A stretch of DNA of 64,000 nucleotides from VHCN01 sp964589935 (GTDB taxonomy: Bacteria > Verrucomicrobiota > Verrucomicrobiia > Limisphaerales > VHCN01), in assembly GCA_964589935.1 (NCBI GenBank), contig CAZPVD010000010.1:1-64000 (forward strand), given 5' to 3'. Shown one piece after another: positions 18,256 through 30,700 of the stretch. Below the pieces are notes generated by a model, which searched no databases, was not told the DNA's origin, and saw only the letters and a list, made by a program, of their open reading frames with translations. The position numbers and the translations under genes are program-made. Position 1 is the first letter of the stretch. Every line of letters begins with the position of its first letter.

Positions 18256-18939
18256 TTAGCGCCGGGCCACGATGGTTTCGCCGCCCACAACTTTGTCGCC
18301 GAGCTTCACCTCAACCTTTGAATTGAGCGGCAGGAAAATGTCGGTGCGCGAGCCGAACTGGATGAGACTTGTGCGCTCGCCGCGGGCGAGTTCATCGCCG
18401 ATTTTCACGAACGGCACGATGCGCCGCGCGATGAGGCCCGCGATGAGCCGCACGGCGATTTTCTCGCCGGCGCGCTCCTTCGAGTCGAAGCCCAGCAGCA
18501 CGTTCTCGTTGTAGGCGGAGCAGTCGCTCTTGAGCGCGCTGAGAAACAGGCCGGGCGAGTGCTTCATGAAGACGACCTTGCCGGCCACGGGCGCCTGCTG
18601 CACGTGGATGTCTATGACCGAGAGAAAAATCGAGACGCGCTTGCAGCGTCCGTTGAGGAAGTCCTTCTCCTCCGTTTCATCTATCAAGTCCACCGTGCCG
18701 TGCGCGGGCGAGACGATGGCGTCGGCGTCGGCGGGCGTCTTCGCATCCGGGTCGCGGAAGAAATAAAGCGTGAACAGCGTGAAGAGCAGCCACAGGCCGA
18801 GGATCGCGCCCGCGAGCGCGCCGACGGCGCTGGCGAAGTATCGCGCGATGACACCCGCGCCGAGGATGCAGGCGACGAGCAACAGCGCGCAGAGAATCAA
18901 TTTGAGCGCGGCGGCGGTCGCCTTGCCGGAATGCTTCAT
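18256..18939 (-). CDS. psd: Phosphatidylserine decarboxylase (short form)
   Basis: Psd decarboxylates phosphatidylserine to phosphatidylethanolamine using a pyruvoyl group made by self-cleavage. The cleavage site is visible as IQFGSRTDIFLP, with Gly196-Ser197; the chain of 227 residues matches the short class of Psd. An N-terminal membrane anchor (about residues 10-55) precedes RDPDAKTPADADAIVSPAHG, a typical family start with the conserved SPAHG. The frame is open far upstream to 19644, but ATG 18939 is chosen because it directly precedes the membrane anchor and leaves room for the divergent gene at 19036. It heads the psd-pssA pair. Confidence 0.95.
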   Translation of the reverse strand: MKHSGKATAAALKLILCALLLVACILGAGVIARYFASAVGALAGAILGLWLLFTLFTLYFFRDPDAKTPADADAIVSPAHGTVDLIDETEEKDFLNGRCKRVSIFLSVIDIHVQQAPVAGKVVFMKHSPGLFLSALKSDCSAYNENVLLGFDSKERAGEKIAVRLIAGLIARRIVPFVKIGDELARGERTSLIQFGSRTDIFLPLNSKVEVKLGDKVVGGETIVARR

Positions 18940-19035
18940 GCGCGGAGTGTAGCGTTGGCTGGCACGGGGAGAAAAGCGGATAATCCGTCGCGTGTTGCGA
19001 GTTGCCTCGCCGTTTGCGCGCGCTAAAGTCGCCTC

Positions 19036-19581
19036 GTGGCCGGCGCGACGAACATTGTCTACTTCGACCTTGAGACGCAGAAGTCCAAGGACGAGGTCGG
19101 CGGCTGGCATCGCGCCCGCGACATGAAGGTGAGTGTGGGCGTGACGTTCAGCACGGCGCGCGACGGCTACCGCATTTACGCGGAGCGCGAGGTGCCGGAA
19201 CTGATTGCGGAACTGCGCCGCGCGGACCTTGTGGTGGGCTACAACATCGCGGGCTTCGACTACGAGGTGTTGCGCGGCTACGACGAGTTCTTCGACACCG
19301 ACCAATTGCGCACGCTCGATCTCGCGGAGGAAGTGCGGAAGGGACTCAACCACCGCCTGCCGCTCGACGCCATCGCGAGCGGGACGTTTGGGCTGGGCAA
19401 AACTTCCGACGGGATGCAGGCGCTCGCGTGGTGGAAGCAGGGCAAGATGATGGAGATCGCGGAATACTGCTGCTATGACGTGAAGCTCACCAAGCTCGTC
19501 CACGAATACGGCGTCGCGCGCCGGCAGCTCTTCTACCTCGACAAGTTCGGCGGGAAAAAATCCGTCGCGGTGTCGTGGTGA
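19036..19581 (+). CDS. RNase H-like DEDD exonuclease domain protein
   Basis: This is a 181-residue protein with a GTG start. The three DEDD exonuclease motifs can be read: ExoI IVYFDLETQ, ExoII VVGYNIAGFDYEVL and ExoIII YCCYDVKLTKLV. These are the metal-binding acidic residues of 3'-5' exonucleases related to family B polymerase proofreading domains and YprB-like proteins. No helicase or polymerase domain is attached. The start is set by the conserved N-terminal strand, and there is no clear Shine-Dalgarno sequence. It diverges from psd with 96 bp between starts and converges on the acetyltransferase fusion with 64 bp between stops. DNA or RNA substrate is unknown. Confidence 0.82.
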   Translation: MAGATNIVYFDLETQKSKDEVGGWHRARDMKVSVGVTFSTARDGYRIYAEREVPELIAELRRADLVVGYNIAGFDYEVLRGYDEFFDTDQLRTLDLAEEVRKGLNHRLPLDAIASGTFGLGKTSDGMQALAWWKQGKMMEIAEYCCYDVKLTKLVHEYGVARRQLFYLDKFGGKKSVAVSW

Positions 19582-19645
19582 ATCTCGAGTCGTCCTCGTC
19601 CCTCTTCTCGCAATCGCACGCGAAACCGCCAGGCAGGAGGACAAT

Positions 19646-21304
19646 TTATTTGGCGGTGGTGAGCGCCACGTTGGTGCGGCGCAGTTTCTTCGAGAGTTCG
19701 AGCGCGATGTTGCGCATCACCGCCATGCCGAGGTGCGGCTCGCGCTGCGAAAGTTCCTGAAAGGCCGTGCGCTGTATCACGAGGAGGATGCTGGCCTGGT
19801 CCGCCACGGCCATCGCGCCGCGCTTGGTGCCGTCGAGGAACGCCTGTTCGCCGAAGATCTGCCCCTGCCCGATCACGCCGACCGGCGAGGCGCCCTCTTC
19901 GAGGTAGATTTTTATCTGGCCGCGCATGACGACGAACGCCTCATGGCCGGGATCGTCCTTGCCGAAGACCTTTTCGCCGGGCCTGAACAGGGACTGCGTG
20001 AAGAGGCGCGCGATCTTGCGCAGCTCGCCGTCGCCGAGTCCGTCGAAGAACGCGAGGCCGCGCAGCAGGTTGATGAGCGCGACGCCGGTCTTGAGGTCTT
20101 CGAGGGCGTGCTCGATGATTTTCACGATGCTGCGCGCGTGGCTGGTGAGGGTATTGTTCTGGAGCGTGTAAACGAGGTTGAGTTTGACCATTTTCACCAC
20201 GTCGGTGTGGGCGTTCTCGCGCACGTGGAACGCGGGCAGGTAGGCCACGGGCACGAAGCCTATCTGCTCGGCGCTTTTGAGCAGGCGCGGCGCGGTGGTG
20301 AGGATGTCCACCTCGACGTAGGCGGCGTTGAGCGGGCCTTGCGCGGCCTGCGCGACGTGGTTGAGCAGCGCGCCCATCGAGAGGTCGTCGGCGCTGAACC
20401 CATTTACCACCCGCACACAGCGGTCCACGTCGTCGAAGTAGAACTCCATCCCGGCGACCGTGTCGGCTCCGCGCATGGCCAGCACGACCCGGAGCGGGCC
20501 GCCGGCGGCCTCCAGGCGCATGAAGCCGGTGTCCCGGCTCACGCGGTAAAGGTTGTCACGCGGTGTCTCCCGCGTTTCCACGCGCATGAAGCCGAAGCCC
20601 CAGTTGAAGCCGCCGGAAATTTCCGCCGGCGGGTGGCTGGGCTCGGCCAGTTTGAACATGGTCTCGTATTCGGCATGGCTTGCATCATGGAATGTGACCT
20701 CGGTGTTAATCGGATAGCCGGTCGCGCCGTCGCGCACGGAGAGCGTGCCGGGAATCTGGAGATTTGACAGCGACGCGGCGGCCAGTTCGCTGATTTGCAG
20801 AAGCGATTCGGAGATGGGCACGCGATGGCTCAGGCGCTCGCGCGAGGGCTTGACGTAGAAGAGCACTTCCTCGCGCGCCCTGAGCACGTGCTTGAGGGGC
20901 TGGAAGCCGACGCACACGCAGCCGTGTTTTTCAAACAGCGCCTGCTGCGCGTTGTCGGAGGCCAGCAGCCGCGCGACGATCATCTGCCCGTTCTGTTCGC
21001 AGCGCGTGAGCACCCGGCGCAGAAGCGCGTCCGCGGCGCCGTTGGAAAAACTTTCCTCGCGAAAAAGATTGCGGCCGAGATTGGCGATCCCGGCGGCGGG
21101 GTTCAGCAACGAAACCGTGGCGAGCAGCGCGCCATCCGATTCCGCGATCCACGTCTCATGGCCCGCTCCGGGATCGAGTTGCGCGGCGATCCACTTCGGT
21201 TCGTAAACGTGGCGCGCGGGATGGTTCTCGCCGAGTGTGGCGCGGACCAGATCGAGCCACTTGTCGGCGTCGTCGGACTTGGCTTGGCGGATTTGGACGG
21301 GCAT
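19646..21304 (-). CDS. GNAT acetyltransferase-like protein with C-terminal cyclic-nucleotide-binding domain
   Basis: The frame begins beyond the tRNA, but ATG 21304 (MPVQIRQAKSDDADKWLDLV) starts exactly at a GNAT-type first strand. The 552 residues appear as an N-terminal acetyltransferase-like domain (about 1-150), a middle region containing TEVTFHDASHAEYETMFKLA, and a second GNAT-like end (AYVEVDILTTAPRLLKSAEQIGF, written here only as its start AYVEVDI and end SAEQIGF). A cyclic-nucleotide-binding domain follows from about residue 417. Its phosphate-binding cassette is intact: FGE at 484-486, then AFLDGTKR with Arg495. Mycobacterial PatA uses the same two modules in the opposite order, with acetylation controlled by cAMP. 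Regulated acetylation is therefore an attractive inference, but acetyl-CoA binding residues were not verified. Confidence 0.8.
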   Translation of the reverse strand: MPVQIRQAKSDDADKWLDLVRATLGENHPARHVYEPKWIAAQLDPGAGHETWIAESDGALLATVSLLNPAAGIANLGRNLFREESFSNGAADALLRRVLTRCEQNGQMIVARLLASDNAQQALFEKHGCVCVGFQPLKHVLRAREEVLFYVKPSRERLSHRVPISESLLQISELAAASLSNLQIPGTLSVRDGATGYPINTEVTFHDASHAEYETMFKLAEPSHPPAEISGGFNWGFGFMRVETRETPRDNLYRVSRDTGFMRLEAAGGPLRVVLAMRGADTVAGMEFYFDDVDRCVRVVNGFSADDLSMGALLNHVAQAAQGPLNAAYVEVDILTTAPRLLKSAEQIGFVPVAYLPAFHVRENAHTDVVKMVKLNLVYTLQNNTLTSHARSIVKIIEHALEDLKTGVALINLLRGLAFFDGLGDGELRKIARLFTQSLFRPGEKVFGKDDPGHEAFVVMRGQIKIYLEEGASPVGVIGQGQIFGEQAFLDGTKRGAMAVADQASILLVIQRTAFQELSQREPHLGMAVMRNIALELSKKLRRTNVALTTAK

Positions 21305-21349
21305 GCGCGTTGGTGTTGCAAAACCGATGAAACCTCGCGGCGGACTTGT

Positions 21350-21434
21350 TGGTGCCCGCGGCAGGACTTGAACCTGCACGATGTTACTCACTAGAACCTG
21401 AATCTAGCGCGTCTGCCAATTCCGCCACGCGGGC
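21350..21434 (-). tRNA. tRNA-Leu (anticodon CAG)
   Basis: Read on the minus strand the sequence begins GCCCGCGTGGCGGAATTGGC and ends CGCGGGCACCA. The acceptor stem pairs 7/7, the anticodon arm is CTAGA-TTCAGGT-TCTAG giving CAG, a long variable arm marks a class II tRNA, and the T arm contains GGTTCAAGTCC. The 3' CCA is encoded. It lies 45 bp before the start of the acetyltransferase fusion on the same strand. Confidence 0.97.
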
Positions 21435-21788
21435 TAACAACCGCCGGGCTCCAACGCACTGGCGCAACCGGCGCGGGTAGATAAGCCGACGCTTCCCGGC
21501 GGCGCAAGTGAAAAGGCAAAGCCCCCGCCCCCGCCGGCGTGTGACGGCTGCGCGAAAATAATCCTCAACGCCGGCGGCGTGCGCGATTTTCACGCGGGCG
21601 GGCGGGCCGGTGAGCGGGCATAATTGCGCGGTTTTCAGGTTGAATTGCCGTGTTGCGGTTGAAATCGCGTGGTTAAACGCGAGCGAGACGCCGCGTAATT
21701 ATTTCAGTTTAAGTTCTTGACGCTCCGCCACTTTAGCGGCGTAATCACGCCCGGTTACCGGAGCCAGACAATTTCAACAGCGAACGCT
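21435..21788. other. 354-bp intergenic region upstream of the giant exoprotein gene
   Basis: No gene is visible here. The half next to the tRNA is GC-rich and should hold the tRNA promoter on the minus strand. The part from about 21620 is clearly more A/T-rich and holds a small possible hairpin (21666-21681, 5-bp stem) and a promoter-like pair listed separately. I see no Shine-Dalgarno sequence ahead of the ATG at 21789. Confidence 0.6.
21717..21745 (+). promoter_or_regulatory. Candidate sigma-70-type promoter for the exoprotein operon
   Basis: TTGACG (21717-21722) is followed after a 17-bp spacer by CGTAAT (21740-21745), which matches the TATAAT box in its last four positions. It lies 43 bp ahead of the ATG of the giant gene in an A/T-richer stretch. 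This is a pattern match only; verrucomicrobial promoter consensus is not well established. Confidence 0.3.
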
Positions 21789-24700
21789 ATGAAGAAACTG
21801 AGCGTAAGGATTTTCGCCCTCGTGGTCGTCCTTCTCGCCGCACACAGTGCCCGCGCCAACCCTCTCGGTGGCGCCGTGGCCGGCGGCAGTGGCAATGCGA
21901 CCATCAACAATGCGGGGGCAGTCACCACCATCAACCAGACCGCCAATCGCGCGATCATTGATTGGAATTCCTTCAACATCGGATCGGGCGAGACCACGCT
22001 CTTCCGTTTCCTCGGCTCCGCGGGCGCGGGCTCCGCGGTGCTCAACCGCGTGAACGCGAGCGGCGGACTCTCGACCATCTACGGCACGCTCCGCTCCGAA
22101 CTCGGCAGCGGACAAATCGGCGGCACGGTTTATCTCATCAACCCGAACGGCATCGTCGTCGGACCTTCCGGCACGATCCAGGTTGGCAACTTCACAGCGT
22201 CCACTTACGACCTCGGGCCGGACAAGTTGAGCGCGAACGGAAATTTTTTGGCGGGCGCAGACTTGACGCTTTCCGGTTCCTCGCTCGCCGGGATTCAGAA
22301 CCTCGGCTCGATCAACGCCCTCGGGGACGTATTCCTTATTGCGCATACGATCAACAACTCGGGTTCGATCAAGGGCGACACTGTCGGGCTTGCCGCCGGC
22401 TCCGTCATCGAACTCAAGCAGGCGAGTTCGACACCCGGCGCGGAACGCATCTCCGTCGTCGCTGGAAATTCCTCCGCGACTCCGGGCGCGACCGACGGTG
22501 TCATCAACAGCGGCTCCATCCAATCTGTCACCACCGAACTCAAGGCCGCGGGGGGGAACATCTACGCGCTCGCCATCAACAACGGCGGCATCGTCCGCGC
22601 GCAGACCGTCGTCAATGACGGCGGCCGCATCTTCCTCCGCGCGAGCGGCGGCACGGTCGTCAGCACGGGCACGCTCGACGCCTCGGGCAAGGCACCCGGT
22701 GCCAAGGGCGGCGAAGTCCAGATGACCGGCAAGAACGTCGGCCTCGGCGGCACTGCGGTCGTGGACGTTAGCGGCGACGCCGGCGGCGGCACGGCCCTCA
22801 TCGGCGGCGACCTTCATGGCGCAAACCCGAACGTCGAGAACGCGACCGCGACCTACGTCGGCAGTGGCGTCAAGATCAACGCCGACGCCATCACCTCCGG
22901 CAACGGCGGCAAGGTGGTGGTTTGGTCCGAGGATGTCACGCGCTACTATGGTAGTATTAGTGCGCGCGGCGGCTCACAGGGTGGCGACGGCGGTTCGGTG
23001 GAAATCTCCAGCCACGGCTCGCTCGGCTTCGATGGCAGGGTGGATGTGACTTCATCGCTGGGTCGGTCGGGTGCGATCCTTCTCGACCCGGATACTGTTA
23101 CCATCCAGGCGGCGGCGGGGAACGGAGACGCTACTTTGACGTCCAACAACCAGATTCTTTTTGCTGACACGCCAGCCACGATGACCATCTCTGCGAGCGC
23201 GCTTCAGGGGTTATCGGGTTCCTTCACGATCCAAGCCAACACCAGCATCGACATCAACACTCCGCTAAACCTCTCCAATTTGGACGCGGGGAACAAGACA
23301 GGCACGTTTCAAACAGCAACCGGGAACATCACGATCTCGTCTAGCGCGAGCGTCAGCACTGGGGCCGGTGGTAATTTGGTTTTCATCGCAGGCGGTTCTG
23401 GTTCGATTAATATCTCCGGTTCGGTTTCCTCCGCTGCCGGTTCCGGGAGCCTTACTTTCCAAGCTGGATCCGGGAACATCAACATTTCGGCGGCTGTCAA
23501 CAGCGGTGGCACCATTGTTCTTCAGTCGAGCTCGGGAAACATAAACGCCATGTCAGGTGCATCCTTCACTGCGCCAACTTCAATCAATTTTAATGGCAAT
23601 TTAGTTCTAAGTGGCAATACCACACTTACGTCCGGCACCGTTTTCCTTAAAGATGTGACTGGTGCCACATTCGACCTCACGGTGGATGGCGCCGCCCAAA
23701 TCAGCGGTAATGTCACTACTAAATCCCTCTCCGTCATCAATAACGGCACGACGAGGCTACTTGGGGCATCGCCGCAGGTCACGACTTCCGGAAACCAGAG
23801 CTACACCGGCACGTTCTTGCTGCAGGGCTCGGGCGTGTCCGGCACGCTGACCAGCACGGGCGGCTCGATCACATTCGGCGCACAAATTTCTCTTGGTGCA
23901 AACACGCTCACCATCGTCAACTCTGCCGGCCTTACGATTCCATCCACGACTGGCGGTGGCGGAACGCTCATCATCAATAACGGCGCTGGTTCGGTGACGT
24001 TTAATTCCACAGTCGGCGCTGCCGGTGCCAGCGCATTGTCCTCGGTCGCGGTGAATGGCAGTGGTCCAATTTCAATCGCAAACAACATCTTCACTTCCGG
24101 CAACCAGACTTACACGGGCAACGCCACGATCACGGGCACAGTCAACCTGACCTCCGCCGGCACTGTCAGTTTTGCTGGCACGGTGAAAGGCAACACCGCC
24201 GGCGGCCAGAACTTCACCGTGACGGGCAACGCTTCCTTCGCCGGCAACGTCGGTGCGACCACCCCTCTCGGTTCCCTGACAGTGACGGGCAGCACTTCGC
24301 TGGGTGGTAATGTGAATACGGACACCGTTGGCAACCAGACTGGCAACCAAGGGTATCAAGGCGCGGTCACGCTCACGGGTTCAGCGACGCTCACTGCGAC
24401 GAGCGCTACCACCGCCACTGCCATCACCTTCCAGAGCACGGTCAACGGCACGACGGCTGGCGCGCAAAACCTGACGGTCACCTCCGCCTTCACGGGTAGC
24501 ACGGTGACCTTTGGCGGCAATGTCGGCGCCTCGGTTGCGCTGCGGACGGTTACTGCCACAGCCCCGGCCATCACCATCAGCGGCAACGTCACGACCAGCA
24601 GCCAAGGCGGCGGCCCCGGCGACCAGTTCTACACCGGCGCGGTGACTCTTGCTGGCGCGGCCGGCACGCGCATCTTCACCGCCAACGACGGCGGCAGCAC

Positions 24701-27700
24701 GCTCGTCGGCACGATTTCGTTCAGCAGCACCGTGGACGCCGCTGCGGCCGGTATGCAGGGCTTGAGCGTTTCCGCTAACTCGGTGTTCTTCGGCTCCACT
24801 GTCGGCGGAACAACGTTCCCCGCCAGCCTCACGGTCAACGCCAACAACGGATTTTCGTTGACCAGCGGCGTGACGGTGACTGGCGCCATCACCATCAATG
24901 CCGACAAGGACAATGACGGTGTCGGAACATTCACCATCGCCGGTGTCGCGGTGACGAGCACCACACCGGGCGCTGTCTCCATCACGGCGGCGGACGTTGA
25001 CCTTCAGGCCGGGAGTTCTCTCACAGGCGGCGCGACCACCTTCACCGCTTCAAACAACCGCAACATCGGCCTCGGCACGGCAGTTGGCGGCTTCTTCAAC
25101 CTCGATGACGGCGAACTCGGAACCATCAGTTCCACTTCACTGACCGTCACGACTGGCGGCAACATCGTCGTCAACGCCGTCACGGGCGCAAACACCGCCG
25201 CTGTCGGTCCCGTGATCATTTCGGCCACCGGCACCGGCACGGTGGCCTTCTCCGGCACGGACTCTGTGTTTAACCAGACACTCAGTGTAACGGCCGCCGG
25301 CGCGACTGGCATCACCATCTCCGGTGTCAATATCACGGCGAACAACAGCGCTTCGGTTTCGCCGGCCATCACCTTCAACAGCGCGGTCAACCTCACCGGG
25401 ACCGAGACGGTCGCCGCCGCGAACAACGGCGCTGTCACCTTCGCCAGCACCGTGGACGGCGGCGGCAACCTCACCGTCAACACCGGCGGCACGACGACCT
25501 TCACCGGCGCGGTCGGCGGCGGCACGGCCGTTGGTTCGCTCACCACGGATGCAGCCGGCACCACGGCCATCAACGGCGGCACTGTTCGCACCACCGGCAG
25601 CCAGACTTACAATGACAACGTCACGATCAGTCAGGATACCACGTTCACCGCCACCGGCGGCGCGAGCACCATCTCCTTTGTCGGGACTGTTTCCGGCACG
25701 AGCCGGAACCTCACGGTCGAGGCCGACGCCATTGACTTCGCCTCCGCTGTGATTGTTGGTGGCACGGTTCTTCTGGAGCCTGTCACCGCTTCCGCCACCA
25801 TCGGCATCAACAACGCCGCCGGCACGCTGAACATCAGCGCCACCGACCTCGCGCAGGTCAACCAGGCCGGCAACCGCGAGCTCCAGATCGGCCGTGCCAA
25901 CGGCTCCGGCGCCATCACGGTGGACGGCTTCGCCCCGGTCCTGCCACTCCTCATCCAGTCGCCGAGCGGCGGTTCGATCACGTTGAACACCGCGGCGCTC
26001 GCCTCCACGGCTTCCGCAGCGCAGGCCACGGCCGCCAATGGCTACGGCATCAAGCTCGACGCCTCCGCCTCCACGACCACGCTCAACCAGAACGTGACCA
26101 CGACCGGCACGCCCATCATCATCAGCGGCGGCGTCCTGATCGGCAACGCGGGCGGCGTGACGATTGACAGCACCGCCGGCGCGATGGCGGCGGGCGCGAA
26201 CATCCAGATTACCGGCACGATTAACACGATTCCCACTTTCAATTACGGGCTCACCGTCAACGCCGGCACTTCGGGCAAGGTCACCTTCGGTGGCTCCATC
26301 GGCGCAACGGCGAACCTCTCGACCCTCACCGTCACCGCGAACACTTCGGGCACGGACGGCATCACGTTCGGCTCCGGCGTCACGCAGGTGCTATGCGCAA
26401 GCGACATGACTTTCACCGGCAGCGTCACGGTGAGCGCGGGCACGACGACGTTCTACGGCACTGGGAACATCACCTTCAACAACACCATTGACGGCTCGAC
26501 CACCGGCAGGGCCCTCGTCGTGAACTGCTCCAACACTGCCACGTTCCTCAACACCGTCGGCGGCACCACGCCGCTTGGCAGCTTTACCACGGACGACAAC
26601 GGCTCCGGCGGCACAGCGGCTCTCAACGCCGACATCAATACGACAGGCCCGCAGGTTTACAACAACAACGTCACCTACGACCTCGGAAGCCGCGTGCTCA
26701 CCGCCTCCGGCACGGCATCCGGCACCATCACCTTCAGCGGCACGAGCGCGCTCACCCGGACGGGGACTGGCGTTGACCTCACCCTCAACGCCAATGGCAC
26801 GACCGCGCCGTCCGTCACCATCGCGGGCGTGACCACAAGCACTCAGGCCCTGTTCATCAACGCGAACAACGGCGTGACCATTTCCGCGAACGTCACGGTC
26901 GGCCGGGCCGACATCAATGCCGACCTTGATGCGAATGGCACCGGCACCTTCACGATCAGCGCCGGCGCGACGTCGGTGACGGGTGGCTTTGGTTTCAACG
27001 TCACGGCGGCGGACGTGGCTCTCACGGGCACTCTTTCGAGCGCGTTTGGCGGGCAGATTATTGCCAGCAACAGCCGCGACGTGTTCCTCGGCGCGACCTC
27101 CGGCACCGGCGTGAACATCACCGGGGCGGAGTTGCAGTTGATCTCGACAACCAATGACCTGTTGCTCCAAGGCAACAACATCACCGTTGACAATATTTCC
27201 GCCGCCAACTCCGGGAACATCTTTGGCATCACCAACCTCAGGGCTAATTCCACGGCCACGGCAGACATCGCCTTCGTCAACAGTGCTTCGACCTTCCGCA
27301 GGCTGACTGCCGAGGCGAATCGGAACATCTCGGTTGGCGCTGATGTGACGGCCACGGTCGGTCAGCTCAATTTGACGGCAGACTTCGATGTGAACAACAG
27401 CGGCACTATCAATTTCACCGGTGCCGGGCGCACGCTTTCGGCTGTTACAATCACGCTCAACGCTGGCGCGCAGACGATGACGACGGACAACACAGCGAGC
27501 CTACTGGCCAACAACGGCGTCAACATCAACTCCAGCCTGACGGCGGCGAACACGCTCACGATCAACGCGGACAATGACAACAACGGCACCGGCACGCTGA
27601 TCATCGCCGGCTCGACGACGACGAGCACAACCGGTGCGACGCACAACATCGTCATCATTGCGGCGGACATTGATTTGCAAGGCAGCTTGAGCAGCACGGG

Positions 27701-30700
27701 CCTGCTGGAGATTTTTAGCAGCCAGAATGGCGCGGGCGGCAGCATCGGCCTCGGCGCGGGCGCTGGCACCATGAGCATCAGCGACGCCGAACTCGGCCGC
27801 ATGACCGCATTGGGCAGCTTCACCATCAATACGAGCGGGGCCGTCAGCCTGACGGTTGGAACGATTATCATGGCCGGTCCCACCTCGTCCCTTGGTGCGG
27901 CCCCGTCCCTGTCTGCAAGCGGTTCGGGGACCATCACCGTGAACGGCGTCACGCAAGGGAACACCGCCAACCTGAACGGGCTGGGCATCTCCAACAACAG
28001 CGGCACGATCGCCTTCTCCGGGGCTGCGAGCACGGTTGACGGCTCGCTCTTCGCCGGCGCGAATAATGGCACTACAACCGTCTCGGTGGATGTCGCGTCT
28101 GACAAGGGCAGCCTTGCGCTGCGCGGGGGAGGCGGCACGGTCGCGATTACCGGCAGCGTGACACTGACGGCGGGATTGACCTCCGGCACCGGCACGCTGA
28201 GCTTGGCGGGAAATGCCACGATGACCGCCAATGCCACGTTGAACCTTAACGCGCGCAATGGCGTGAAGCTGATCAGCAGTCTCACCGTCACCAGCGGCAA
28301 CCTGAACGTCAATGCGGACACGGACGGGAACGGTGTCGGCACCTTCACAATCACCTCCGGCACGACGCAGACGGCGACCTCGGGCAACATCGTGATCACC
28401 GCGGCGGACTTCAACATCACCGCCGCGACGGCGCTGACCTCCGTCGGCTCGCTCACCATCAACGGCAGCGCGAACAGCGTGAACATTGACGTGGGCACCG
28501 CCTCGACCGGCGCTTCAATGGGAATCAGCAACGCGGAGCTGACCCTGATCACCACTGCAACCGGCACGACCATCCAGAGCGGCACGTCCGGCACAGGCAC
28601 TGGAACTATCACCGTGGTGGGAACCACGGGCGGCGGCGGCGCGGGTGTCACGGCCACGGACGCCCTCGGCCCGCTCACGTTCAAGAATGCCAGCACCGGC
28701 ACGATCAACATCACCGGCAGCGGCACCTTCACGCCGAACGTGACGTTCAACGGCGCGGTGCTGGTCAGCGGCAACCCGACACTCACCACGACCGGCACCG
28801 GCACGCTGACGTTCAGCAGCACCGTGGATGACAGCGGCGGCGGCACCTCCGCCCTCACCATCGTCAACGCCAACTCGACCACCTTCTCCGGCGCGGTCGG
28901 CGCCACCACGTCGTTGACCAGTTTCAGCAGCGGCGCCGGCGGCACGGGCGTCGGTGGCGGCACGTTCCGCACGACCGGCGCCCAGACTTGGAACAGCCAG
29001 GTTCTTGTCGGCTCTACGGACGCCACCTTTGAGAGCACCGGCGGCGGCGCCATCAACTTCACCAGCACGCTCATTTCGGGTGCGAGCCTTTACAGCGTCA
29101 CCGTCAACACCACCGGCACCACGACCTTCGGCGGCGCTGTCACGGTCGCCACGCTCACGACGGACGGCACGGCGGTCGGCGGCGGCGCGTTCACCGCCGG
29201 CGGCACAACGCAGCTCAACGCGAATGTCACCACGTCCCAGGCCGGCGGCCAGACTTACAATGATGCGGTGACCATCAACGCGGCTGGCGGGACTCGCACT
29301 CTCACGGCCAACGGTCCGGGCAGCGTCACCTTTAACTCCACGGTGGATGAGGACGCGAGCATTGCTTCTACTGACAATCTTACGATTACGACGACCGGCG
29401 CGGTGGCGTTTAACAACTTGGTTGGCGGCACGAAGGTGTTCAACAACCTCACCGTCGCTTCCGTAGGTTTTCCCGCCAGCACCCTTACTTTTGACAACAA
29501 CACACTTCCCGCGGTCCCCTCCACGACCATCGCGACTGCGGGCAATCAAAGCTATTTTGCGAATACCATCACGCTGAACAAGGACACCACGTTCAGCAGC
29601 ACCGGCGGCGCGGCGACCGGCAGCTTCAGCAGCACGATCGTGGGCAACGGCGGCTTGGTGAACCACGACCTGACGCTCACGTTCGCCGGCTTGACGACCG
29701 TTGGCACCACCACCTTCAGCGGCGTGAAGAACTTCACCTCGAACGGCGGCGGGACAACTTCCGTCAGTGGCACAATCCAGACCAGCGGCACGCAGACCTA
29801 CACGGATGCGGTGGTTCTTGCCAGCAACACGACAATCGAGAGCACCGGCACGGGAGTTGCGGGCAACGCTGACATCACCTTTGCTTCCACCGTCCGCAAT
29901 GACGGTGGTGCCGGGCCGTGGAATCTCACGGTCAACACTGCTGGGACGACGACCTTCACGGGCGTGGTCGGCGGCGGCGGCTTCCCGCTGACCAGCCTGA
30001 CCACGGATGGATTGTCCATCGCCGGTCCCGCCTTCACTCCTGCCGGGTTGACCATCCTCAACTCTGGAGGCACAGCCGTCACCACCACTGGTGCGCAGAC
30101 CTACAACGACAACCTCCGCCTCGGCGCGGACACGACGCTCGTCAGCACGGTAAGCGGCGACATCAGCTTTGCGTCCACCGGCACGGTGAACTCGTTCGAT
30201 GCTACCGCTCGCGCGCTCACGGTGAACACGCAAGGCACGACCAAGTTCCAGGGCAATGTCGGCCTCACGTTCCCGCTCAGCACGATCACGACCGATGCGA
30301 ACGCGGCGGCCGGCGTGAACCGCACCGAGCTGGGCAATGCCACGTCCGACATCACCATTCTCACGAGCAGCACGCAAACCTACAACGACCTGCTCCAGCT
30401 CCGTGGCGGCGGCACGCGCACCGTGGCGATCCAAGCCACCTCGCTGGTCTTCGCCAACACGGCGACCACCAAGATCCTCGGCAACGATGGCGGAATTCCG
30501 GGCGACGCGAGTGACACGAGCCTCACCCTGACTCTGAACAACGGGGCCACGACATCCGACATCAACGCGGACACCGCCTTCAACGCCGGCAACTTCCCCG
30601 CCGACACGCGCATCACCTTCACGGGCATTCGCAACCTCACGGCCAACGGCGGCAGCACGACGACGCTCCACGGTGATGCGACTCGCAGCATCATCGGCAC

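Noticed and set aside
18940..19644. Upstream extension of the psd frame to 19644
   Set aside because: It is antisense to the clear DEDD exonuclease gene at 19036-19581 and does not resemble Psd.
21350..21788. tRNA-Leu next to the giant gene as an integration site of a genomic island
   Set aside because: The tRNA 3' end faces away from the giant gene, no integrase or direct repeat of the tRNA end is visible, and base composition of the flanks is similar.
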